Shown here piece after piece: positions 6,352-13,640 of a stretch of DNA of 14,299 nt (positions are counted from its first letter, which is position 1; every line of letters begins with the position of its first letter). The stretch comes from Bacteroidales bacterium. Lineage in GTDB: Bacteria; Bacteroidota; Bacteroidia; Bacteroidales; UBA12077. Under the pieces are notes generated by a model. The model was given only the letters and a program-made list of their open reading frames with translations, was not told the DNA's origin and ran no database searches. Made by a program: the position numbers and the translations under genes. The stretch is taken from positions 1 through 14,299 of the forward strand of contig JASGMZ010000053.1 in assembly GCA_030156305.1 (NCBI GenBank), written 5' to 3'.

Positions 6352-9300
6352 ATGGATAATATTCTATCGAAATATAGAGATAGATTAGTAAATATCAGAC
6401 GAAATAATAAAACACTAAATTTAGGAAAATTGACTAAAAAATTCTTTGACCTATCGGAGCTCTGTGAGTATAACTTCAATGAGGGGGCCTTGGTTGATTA
6501 CACTATTTCATGTAAAGAATATGATTTATTTAAAATTGGAATATTTAAACAATCGACTGAGGAAAATCTAAAACGAAGGGATAATGAAGAAAAGATTTAT
6601 AAAAAATTGCGAAAAATCGACCAAGAGGCAGATTTGATAAAAAGGACGAGTGGAATGCATGTGGAATATATTGGATATCCATTTATCGAAGGGAAAATTG
6701 GAGATGCAACCATAAAAGCACCGTTATTATTGTTTCCAGTAGATTTAACTACAAATAGAAAGACTCAGATAATTAAATTAACTCCTCAAACTGATATGGG
6801 CATTCAATTTAATAAATCATTAGTATTTGCTATTGAAAAATATTTAGGGCAGTCAATAGATGAAAACGACCAAATTGAGATAATAAACATCATAGTTAAT
6901 AAAAAAATCGATTTAAATCAAAGAATAGCAAAGATTCTAGAGGTATTGTCAAAATATATCCTTATAAGTGATGAATTACCAAAAGCAACCATTGAAAAAT
7001 TTTCTGATAACTTAAATGATGAGAAAATTTTTAGGTTGGTAGATGAAAACGACCAGATAGGGATAATAAACACCAAGTTAATAAAAAAAACTGATTTAAA
7101 TCAAAAAACAGCAAAGATTATGAAGATATTATCAAACTTAAATAATGAGAAAATTTTTAGAATAAGAAATTATATGATATTAGGAATTTTCGTTCAATTT
7201 TCAAATGCCATTGCAAAAGACTATGAAAAACTTATGAAATTAGATGATTTGGGATTAATTAGTTATTTATTAAACGGTAATTCAGATTATGAATTTGATG
7301 GAATAGATATTGACGATATTAGTGAAAATGAAAAATATTTTATATCGGACATTGATCCAAGTCAAGAAGCCAGTATAATGTCAATTGTTAACTCAAATAA
7401 TAAGGGAATAGTAATACATGGCCCCCCGGGAACTGGGAAATCACAAACAATAGTTAATTTAATAAGTCAGTTTGTGAAGGATAAAAAGAAAGTTTTGATG
7501 GTATGTCAAAAAAAGACGGCTCTTGATGTGGTAAAAAATAGGTTAGATGCAGTAGGGATTAAAAATGCAGTATTAATTGAAGATTATGCACGAGATAGAA
7601 ATCATACACTTAAAGAAATGGAAAAAATTATCAATGAGTGCGATATTCCTAATTATTATAATGATTATGAACTACAAAAAATAAATAACCAAATTGATGA
7701 AAAAATAAAAGAATTAAATGAATTAAAAGAGATTTTAGGAAAAAAATATGAATGTGGGCTCTCTCTTTTTGAACTGTACTCTAAAAATAAAGATAAAAAC
7801 AATATTGTAAAAGAATCTAAACTTAGAAATATTTTTTTAAAATATAAATATGATGAAGTAATGGATTCTCTAAGTAAATTGGAAAAATTATTACCATATG
7901 CCAAATATGGCAATGGTATTATGCAATTAAGAAAAAATTGGAAAGATTTAGCATACACTGATAAAGAAAAAATTGAAGAATTACTAGAACAACTGATTAA
8001 ATTGAATAAAACCATTGAACATTTTGAAATACCTAACTACACCAAAAAAGAATATAATCATAAATTATTAGATGAAGTTTATAATTATATGCAAGATATT
8101 CAAAGGTTGATTGAACTGCTTAATGGTGGTAAACTAGAATGCCAAATTCTAGAAAATAAAATATCTAGTTTTGAAAGTCAATTGAAAATATTGGATAAGC
8201 TAATAATCCCCGACAACTCTCAAATTAATTATAATGAACTAAAACAGAATGAAACTTATTTAATAACATATGGTAAATATTCTAAACAATTATTTGTATC
8301 AAAATTTATATCGAAATTATTCAATTCAGAATTTAGGAGCTCCGAAAAAATAGTTAAGGAATTAGAAAATAAATCAAATATTGGCTTTAAGGAATTGTAT
8401 AAAATTTACAAATCATTAGAATCATTGGATGACAATTTTAATATTCCTGAAAAATTAACCAGAACTACAATTGAAAATTGGAAAGAGGAAAAATTAAACG
8501 AATTATTAATTTGGAAAATATATTATAGGTTAAAACCGAAATTCGAGCTCCAAGAATTGCTAAACAATGAAACCGAAATTTTAAGAACCTTAAATAAATT
8601 AAAAAGTTTTGGAGAATTGCATACACAATATCAACAAAATTTAAAAGTGCTATCTGGATATTTCAACAATGTTGAAACATTGAGAAATAATCAAATGATG
8701 GAAATTTTAGAGTATGTTACTGATGAATTTGATGACATACGATATTATGACACATTGAAAGATGATTTAAAAAATAATGCAGAATTGATATTATTTGATT
8801 ATTTGAGCAAATACGATAAGGATAATATTTTAAACACTTATTATTATATTTGGATTGACAATATAGAGAAAAATTCAAAAGTATTCAGGACTGTCAAAAA
8901 AATAGACAATTATGAAGATATTAAAAAGGAGTTAAATGAGTTATATTCTCAAAAATTCCAAGAAACAAAGAAACATTTAAACGCAGTACTAAAAAACATT
9001 GCACCATGTAAAGAAGCAAAAAACAAAATACCTTATGAAGCAAATAAAAAAAGAAGAAGAAAACCACTAAAAGAAATAATAGAACTATATGAAAATGATG
9101 TATTAGATATAATCCCAATATGGCTGACAACTCCCGATGTAGTTTCAGCAATATTCCCATTAAAAAAGGGATTATTTGATATTGTAATATACGATGAAGC
9201 TTCGCAAATGCCTATGGAATACGCCCTTCCATCACTATATAGGGCTAAAAGATTTGTAATTGCAGGGGACGAGAAACAATTGCCACCAACTGACTTTTTC

Positions 9301-10425
9301 AAGGCTTCCTTTGATGACGATGATGATGAAATTGAAGGTATAGATGAGCTCGAAGCAAAGTCATTGTTAGAGCTCTGTAAAACACGATGTCCAACGGCGT
9401 TATTGTCATACCACTATAGGGCAAAATATGAAGAGATTATAAACTTTTCAAATTATGCTTACTATAATGGTAAAATAGCAATTTCACCAAATAAACACAG
9501 AGGAAGACCATTTGAATTTATAAAAGTTAATGGTAGATGGGAAAATAGAAAAAACTATGTGGAAGCTAAAAAAGTTGTTGAAAAAGTCTATGAACTATTA
9601 AATGAAAACAGTGAAAAATCCATAGGAATAATTACCTTCAATTCTGAGCATAGGGATTTAATAATAGATGAACTGGAAAGAAAAGCATCAGAGGATGATG
9701 AATTTAGGATACTATATGAAAAATCCTTAAATCTTAAAAAAGACAATGAAGATATGAGTCTATTTGTTAGAAATATTGAAAATGTTCAGGGTGATGAAAG
9801 GGATATTATTATATTTTCAACGGCATACGCAAAAGACAAGGATGGTCGATTGAGGTATAATTTTGGACCATTAAGTAGAGTTGGTGGAGAAAATAGGCTA
9901 AATGTTGCAATAACGAGGGCAAAGGAAAAAGTGATAATAATTACATCAATTGAACCAGATGAATTAAAAGTTGAAAATTTAAAAAATGAAGGTCCAAAAT
10001 TGCTAAAAAAATATATGCAGTATGTGAAATTTATATCTAATGGAGACTATGCAAACGCCGAAATAATATTGAATTCACTTTGCAATATTGAAAAATTAAA
10101 TGAATTACAATTTGATAGCCCATTTGAAGAGGAAGTTTATGATGAATTAACAAAAAGAGGGCATACAGCCTACACTCAGGTTGGATGTTCAAAATACCGG
10201 ATAGATTTAGCAATAAAACATCCAAAAGAGGATAAATACATATTAGGAATAGAGTGCGACGGTGCAACATACCACAGTTCAAGAAGTGCAAAAGAAAGAG
10301 ATATGTATAGGCAGAAGTTCTTAGAAATGAAAGGCTGGAAAATCGTTAGAATATGGAGTAGGAATTGGTGGAAAAACAGGGAAAAAGAAATCCGTAGGAT
10401 TGAAAATGAAATAAAATATACTTAA
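6352..10425 (+). CDS. DUF4011-like superfamily I helicase with C-terminal Vsr/DUF559-type nuclease; probable defence protein
   Basis: A 1357-residue protein. The N-terminus (about 1-300) resembles the DUF4011 region of large defence helicases, with the opening YRDRLVNIRRNNKTLNLGK. The Upf1/Dna2-type SF1 helicase core shows Walker A GPPGTGKS at 357-364, motif II DEASQ at 948-952, motif III GDEKQLPP at 972-979, QGDERD at 1146-1151 and motif VI LNVAITRAK at 1183-1191. The roughly 550 residues between motifs I and II are a long, lysine/glutamate-rich, partly coiled-coil insertion. The C-terminal domain (about 1255-1357) has the restriction-endonuclease fold pattern SPFEEEV, D1285, then E1301-C-D1303-G and YH, as in Vsr/MTES_1575 nucleases. 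All visible helicase and nuclease residues are intact. A G-rich binding site (6338-6346) precedes the ATG. The gene is squeezed between a DUF2117-like gene (23 bases) and a TPP enzyme gene (13 bases). A DUF4011-helicase-Vsr architecture is known to me among antiphage genes (Hhe type). DNA repair is the alternative. Confidence 0.85.
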   Translation: MDNILSKYRDRLVNIRRNNKTLNLGKLTKKFFDLSELCEYNFNEGALVDYTISCKEYDLFKIGIFKQSTEENLKRRDNEEKIYKKLRKIDQEADLIKRTSGMHVEYIGYPFIEGKIGDATIKAPLLLFPVDLTTNRKTQIIKLTPQTDMGIQFNKSLVFAIEKYLGQSIDENDQIEIINIIVNKKIDLNQRIAKILEVLSKYILISDELPKATIEKFSDNLNDEKIFRLVDENDQIGIINTKLIKKTDLNQKTAKIMKILSNLNNEKIFRIRNYMILGIFVQFSNAIAKDYEKLMKLDDLGLISYLLNGNSDYEFDGIDIDDISENEKYFISDIDPSQEASIMSIVNSNNKGIVIHGPPGTGKSQTIVNLISQFVKDKKKVLMVCQKKTALDVVKNRLDAVGIKNAVLIEDYARDRNHTLKEMEKIINECDIPNYYNDYELQKINNQIDEKIKELNELKEILGKKYECGLSLFELYSKNKDKNNIVKESKLRNIFLKYKYDEVMDSLSKLEKLLPYAKYGNGIMQLRKNWKDLAYTDKEKIEELLEQLIKLNKTIEHFEIPNYTKKEYNHKLLDEVYNYMQDIQRLIELLNGGKLECQILENKISSFESQLKILDKLIIPDNSQINYNELKQNETYLITYGKYSKQLFVSKFISKLFNSEFRSSEKIVKELENKSNIGFKELYKIYKSLESLDDNFNIPEKLTRTTIENWKEEKLNELLIWKIYYRLKPKFELQELLNNETEILRTLNKLKSFGELHTQYQQNLKVLSGYFNNVETLRNNQMMEILEYVTDEFDDIRYYDTLKDDLKNNAELILFDYLSKYDKDNILNTYYYIWIDNIEKNSKVFRTVKKIDNYEDIKKELNELYSQKFQETKKHLNAVLKNIAPCKEAKNKIPYEANKKRRRKPLKEIIELYENDVLDIIPIWLTTPDVVSAIFPLKKGLFDIVIYDEASQMPMEYALPSLYRAKRFVIAGDEKQLPPTDFFKASFDDDDDEIEGIDELEAKSLLELCKTRCPTALLSYHYRAKYEEIINFSNYAYYNGKIAISPNKHRGRPFEFIKVNGRWENRKNYVEAKKVVEKVYELLNENSEKSIGIITFNSEHRDLIIDELERKASEDDEFRILYEKSLNLKKDNEDMSLFVRNIENVQGDERDIIIFSTAYAKDKDGRLRYNFGPLSRVGGENRLNVAITRAKEKVIIITSIEPDELKVENLKNEGPKLLKKYMQYVKFISNGDYANAEIILNSLCNIEKLNELQFDSPFEEEVYDELTKRGHTAYTQVGCSKYRIDLAIKHPKEDKYILGIECDGATYHSSRSAKERDMYRQKFLEMKGWKIVRIWSRNWWKNREKEIRRIENEIKYT
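6859..7161 (+). repeat. internal tandem duplication within the helicase gene
   Basis: Residues 170-230 (61 codons, from DENDQIEIIN) are repeated directly after as residues 231-270 (from DENDQIGIIN). The second copy lacks 19 internal codons (57 bases) but ends in the same LN-EKIFR segment. The first 31 codons are about 80% identical in DNA without gaps. Within them a shared string, AGTTAATAAAAAAA, is shifted by one base between copies, so paired single-base indels changed the peptide locally (NIIVNKKID against NTKLIKKTD). Confidence 0.85.
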
Positions 10426-10438
10426 AAATAGTGATAAT

Positions 10439-12022
10439 ATGAAATTTTACAATGCCATTTTGGATTTCTTCCAGGAAAAAAATATAAAAACAGTTTTTTC
10501 GTACCCTGGAGAACAAATTTTACCACTATACAATGCATTAAATGAGAGCTCCGACATAAAAAATATAATGGTTAGACACGAACAGGCCGCAGCTCATGCA
10601 GCGGATGGTTACAGTAGAATAACAAACTATTTAGGTGTTTGTCTAGCCACTGCAGGTCCGGGAGCTACCAATTTAACAACGGGAATAGCAACGGCATATA
10701 AAGATTCTTCATCGGTAATCTATATAACCGGAAGATGCAACCGCAAATATTTAGATAAAAATTACTTTCAAGAGATGCCGATGGATTTTTTGAATATATA
10801 TAAAGGATACTTCATAGATTCTGGCGATATTAACTACTTTGAAAAGGCATTTTCCGAAACTCTGGATAGTAAAAAACCTATTCATTTAAACATTCCAGCG
10901 GATGTTTTAAATTCAAATTTGGAAAACTATAATATATCCCATAGAAACAGCATTCATGAAAATATTGATGGCAAGGATAGTACCTATCAGCATATAATAA
11001 AAACCAAAAACATTAATAAACCATTATTACTTATAGGTCAAGGTATTTATGGAAAGTTATCGTATAAAGAAATGTTAAAAATAAATGAAATACTAAAAAA
11101 CAGTACCATCCCCATTGCAACAACTTATCCTGCAAGGGGCGTTATTGATGAAAATAATGAAAAATGCTTAGGATTGGTTGGAAGAAGAGGAACTTATTTA
11201 GCAAATAACTATCTTCTAGAATGTGATGCAATTTTCTCAATTGGAGCTAGTTTTTCATACAACACGATACCTGAAAGCATTAGGGATAGAATTTTTCCAA
11301 AGATAATTGATTTAAAGGTTAAAATCAACAATATAAATGAAATTAATGTTTTAATGGAAGAATTAAATAGTTTGGATTATAATGTTAATGAAACCACCTC
11401 TAAAGAGTTAAAAATAGATGATAAAGCAAAAAATTATAAAAACATAAAATTAGGAGACCAAAACAAAGTGAAAGGTTGTGAAATCGAGGTTTTACTCGAT
11501 TATTCCTCAAAGATTAATGAAATAATTAAAAATCTACCTGAGGATACCATAATAACCACAGATGCTGGAAACCATACGGTTTTTGTATCTTTACTAAAAA
11601 AATGTGTAGCTCCGAGAAATATCATCTCATCCCATTCTATGGGAACCATGGGATTTGGACTTCCATGTGCCATTGGAGTTAAATTTGGATGTTTAGATTA
11701 CAAAATTGATAGAGAAGTAGTCTCAATAAATGGTGATGGCGGATTCCAGATGAATATGCAGGAATTAGCCACGATTTCAGAAAATAACTTAAAAATACTT
11801 ATTATAGTTATGAAAAACAATCGATTAAACGTTTTTGGAGATATAAAAAATCCGGATTTCAATAAAATAGCAGATGCTTATGGGATCGATAATGTCTATA
11901 TTGAGAATATCGAAGATATTGGGGAAAACGTTAAATACTATCTGAAAAATTCCAAACCTTATTTAATGGTTATTGAATGTGAAAACGAAAAATTGCCTAA
12001 ACCAGTATTTTTAGATGTCTAA
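10439..12022 (+). CDS. thiamine-diphosphate-dependent enzyme, acetolactate synthase large-subunit paralogue
   Basis: A 527-residue member of the IlvB-type TPP family with the usual three domains. The N-terminal PYR domain has the cofactor-activating glutamate E48 (VRHEQAAAHAADGYSR), TAGPGATNL at 71-79 and FQE at 110-112. The central domain is diverged. The C-terminal PP domain has SMGTMGFGLP and the Mg-TPP motif GDGGFQMN at 432-439 ending at N460-N461. It is about 50-60 residues shorter than typical acetolactate synthases. The stretch between NNRL and NPDF is about 15 residues shorter than in E. coli AHAS II and lacks the tryptophan region that covers its active site. No ilvN-type regulatory subunit is adjacent. 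It resembles the second IlvB-like protein of Methanocaldococcus more than the biosynthetic one. The reaction is probably a 2-oxoacid decarboxylation or carboligation; the substrate is unknown. GTGAT at 10431-10435 serves the start. Confidence 0.78.
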   Translation: MKFYNAILDFFQEKNIKTVFSYPGEQILPLYNALNESSDIKNIMVRHEQAAAHAADGYSRITNYLGVCLATAGPGATNLTTGIATAYKDSSSVIYITGRCNRKYLDKNYFQEMPMDFLNIYKGYFIDSGDINYFEKAFSETLDSKKPIHLNIPADVLNSNLENYNISHRNSIHENIDGKDSTYQHIIKTKNINKPLLLIGQGIYGKLSYKEMLKINEILKNSTIPIATTYPARGVIDENNEKCLGLVGRRGTYLANNYLLECDAIFSIGASFSYNTIPESIRDRIFPKIIDLKVKINNINEINVLMEELNSLDYNVNETTSKELKIDDKAKNYKNIKLGDQNKVKGCEIEVLLDYSSKINEIIKNLPEDTIITTDAGNHTVFVSLLKKCVAPRNIISSHSMGTMGFGLPCAIGVKFGCLDYKIDREVVSINGDGGFQMNMQELATISENNLKILIIVMKNNRLNVFGDIKNPDFNKIADAYGIDNVYIENIEDIGENVKYYLKNSKPYLMVIECENEKLPKPVFLDV

Positions 12023-12128
12023 AAACTATCACCCTGTTTTCAAAGACATTTAAAATAAGAGCTCTTTGAAGAAATTCAAAAACCCATTTAATTATTATTT
12101 AAATTATTATGAATTTAAAGGTGAAATT

Positions 12129-12998
12129 ATGATGGACGAATTATTTAGAATTTTACCTAGCAATATACATTTTAATGTTACAGAGCTATGTAAAAAAACC
12201 TGGAATCAGAACTGGGAAGTACCAGAAGGGCTTATATCCATTGTAGGGCTTAAAAATGGTAAAAAACCTGTTTTCCACTATGGAGTAGCTGGAAACTGTA
12301 GGAAAAAATTCATATTAAAAAAAGGAACTTCAAACAACGGTAACAAATTCATCAACGCCAGGCTTTACTTTGAATTCGATAGAAATGAAATAATAGGAAA
12401 AGAAAAATACGTGGTTGCCAATGGATTCAATGGACTTTTATTATGTATTAAAATTAGCAAGGAAGAATTTATAAACACATTTAAAAAAACACTACTCGAA
12501 GAATACAATAAAAATGATGAACACACCAAAGAAGTTTTAGAAAGGATGAAAGATAGAAACATGTTTGAATCCATTGAAGAAAGTGCCCAGTATATTGCAA
12601 ACAGAGATTACAACTGGTTAATTGGTAGATTAAAATATAAATCAAAACTATTCAACTATTCAGGGCAAGGGTATTGGTTACTTCCACTTAAAACCAAAAT
12701 GGAAATCACACCCGGTTTTATAGTTAATGACAACAAAATAATAATAGATTTAGAAGATACTACACTATTTGAAAACTATTTGATATATGTAGATACCAAA
12801 AATAGTATTATCAGATATAATGGAGAGAGGCTGTGTACCACAGGTTTCTCAGTTATAGATGAAATAAGAAAGCAAATTGATGATTATACCTGTCCTTGGT
12901 GTGGTGGAAGATTAAAAATGATAAAAACCAAAAAAGGAGAATTCTTAGGATGTTCAAACTACCCTGGTTGCTTATATAGAAGATTTTTAAATAAATAA
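12129..12998 (+). CDS. protein of unknown function with C-terminal topoisomerase-type zinc finger
   Basis: A 289-residue protein that I do not recognise in its first 240 residues. The last 35 residues form a topoisomerase-type C4 zinc finger: C255-P-W-C258, then FLGCSNYPGC with C275 and C281. Such fingers bind single-stranded DNA or RNA and are often attached to nucleases or topoisomerases. No catalytic motif is evident. The body is mixed alpha/beta with lysine-rich stretches (ISIVGLKNGKKPVFHYGVAGNCRKK split by glycines, and a helix near 125-155). The start is one of two adjacent ATGs (12129 or 12132), served by AGGTGA at 12119-12124; an upstream in-frame TTG at 12066 has no site. It lies 106 bases after the TPP enzyme gene and before the structured intergenic region. 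It may belong with the helicase-nuclease as an accessory nucleic-acid protein, but this is conjecture. Confidence 0.7.
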   Translation: MMDELFRILPSNIHFNVTELCKKTWNQNWEVPEGLISIVGLKNGKKPVFHYGVAGNCRKKFILKKGTSNNGNKFINARLYFEFDRNEIIGKEKYVVANGFNGLLLCIKISKEEFINTFKKTLLEEYNKNDEHTKEVLERMKDRNMFESIEESAQYIANRDYNWLIGRLKYKSKLFNYSGQGYWLLPLKTKMEITPGFIVNDNKIIIDLEDTTLFENYLIYVDTKNSIIRYNGERLCTTGFSVIDEIRKQIDDYTCPWCGGRLKMIKTKKGEFLGCSNYPGCLYRRFLNK

Positions 12999-13002
12999 AC
13001 TA

Positions 13003-13008
13003 TTTTTT
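13003..13008 (+). terminator. T6 tract, likely terminator of the zinc-finger gene
   Basis: TTTTTT starts five bases after the stop codon and is followed by further T-rich DNA (TATATTTTATATT). This is the usual form of archaeal intrinsic terminators. It would stop plus-strand transcripts before the minus-strand RNA candidate. Confidence 0.4.
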
Positions 13009-13053
13009 ATATTTTATATTAAATTTGATATCAATATTTTAAAAGAGAGATTT

Positions 13054-13274
13054 AAAAAGGAGGTGTGTTGAAGTAGAAAAAAGAAATGTATTTGCACCAG
13101 TTAACACCTCTACCATGGGGCAGAAGTTCTTGCCCCATACAATAATATCCATTTTAGTTTTTACGCATTCCCTACAAGCGTAACTTCAAACTTCCCCTCC
13201 CTGAATCAATTTATCTAACCACTTGGTGGTAGACTTCTTACGAATCTATACTCAGGTATTAGGTAAATTCCCCC
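13054..13274 (-). ncRNA. candidate structured non-coding RNA, about 220 nt, minus strand
   Basis: The stretch is richer in G and C than its surroundings and full of compensating pairings but has no reading frame. Read on the minus strand it begins with GGGGG (13274-13270), 26 bases from the centre of a TATA box. The 5' domain is the cloverleaf at 13208-13269. The 3' domain is closed by AGGGAGG (13202-13196) with CCUCCUU (13063-13057) and UUGAAGU (13189-13183) with ACUUCAA (13074-13068). Inside are hairpins UUACGC/GCGUAA (13161-13183, sharing one base with that helix) and AUGGGGCA/UGCCCCAU (13115-13138). GAGGUGU (13110-13104) can pair with ACACCUC (13066-13060), giving a pseudoknot or alternative fold. 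It ends in U5 at 13058-13054; an earlier U6 near 13082 could end a shorter form. I see no RNase P or SRP signature. An IS200/IS605 right end with omega-RNA-like structure is the main alternative. Confidence 0.5.
13208..13269 (-). other. gap-free four-way cloverleaf
   Basis: Stem 13208-13217 pairs with 13260-13269 (nine of ten; C-A on the minus strand, G-U on the plus strand). Between the two sides lie three hairpins with no unpaired base at the junction. On the minus strand these are AUAC-CUGA-GUAU (13259-13248), AGAUUC-GUAA-GAAGUCU with one bulged G and a GNRA loop (13247-13231), and ACCAC-CAA-GUGGU (13230-13218). The symmetry also allows a DNA cruciform or a plus-strand fold. Confidence 0.6.
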
Positions 13275-13640
13275 GATATTATATTATCATAACTAGTATA
13301 TAAATGATAATGATTTAAAGTTAAAAAAAATTATGAATGTAATGATATGTGTTATATTTTTTTCGATAGTTTTTTGAACTCATAATATAATACTTATTTT
13401 GATAGTTAGTTTGTATAATAAAAAACATTGTTTTTTTAGCAGTTAAATTTATAGTGGTGTGCATTATTTACTTAACTAATAAATGTAGGTAAATTTTATT
13501 TGAACGTAAATATATACTGCTAAATTGAAACATGGGCATATTCACTACAGTTATTTAATTTTAATGTATTATTTAGTTCATTGAAATTGCGCATCACTAT
13601 ATTTGTAATTAGAATTTTATCCATTTACTTGGAGGATAAT
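13275..13640. other. AT-rich spacer between the ncRNA candidate and hypF
   Basis: No protein gene is supported here: the only short frames lack ribosome binding sites. Besides the TATA box at 13297-13304, an imperfect inverted repeat is present: TATAGTGGTGTGC (13450-13462) against GCGCATCACTATA (13589-13601), 11 of 13 bases matching, 126 bases apart. AGTTAA/TTAACT (13440-13445 and 13471-13476) flank its left arm. The region probably holds the hypF promoter, possibly the TATA-like runs near 13507-13515 or 13596-13603. Confidence 0.4.
13297..13304 (-). promoter_or_regulatory. TATA box for the minus-strand RNA
   Basis: Minus-strand TTTATATA, centred at about 13300, lies 26 bases before the GGGGG start of the RNA candidate, the normal archaeal spacing. 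On the plus strand the same bases read TATATAAA, so a rightward promoter towards hypF is also possible, though with a leader of about 310 bases. Confidence 0.45.

Noticed and set aside
5698..8015. Minus-strand frames rich in Phe, Ser, Ile and Leu (for example 5698-5985 and 7665-8015)
   Set aside because: They are antisense images of lysine/glutamate-rich plus-strand genes, lack ribosome binding sites and give low-complexity peptides.
12066..12128. TTG start 21 codons upstream for the zinc-finger protein
   Set aside because: No binding site, an AT-rich low-complexity leader, and a good AGGTGA site serves the ATG at 12129.
13054..13274. RNase P RNA or SRP RNA
   Set aside because: Neither the conserved GAGGAAAGUCC-type core of RNase P nor the helix 8 motif of SRP RNA is present on either strand.
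13333..13377. Short plus-strand frame of 14 codons after the TATA box
   Set aside because: No ribosome binding site and a low-complexity peptide; not credible as a gene.
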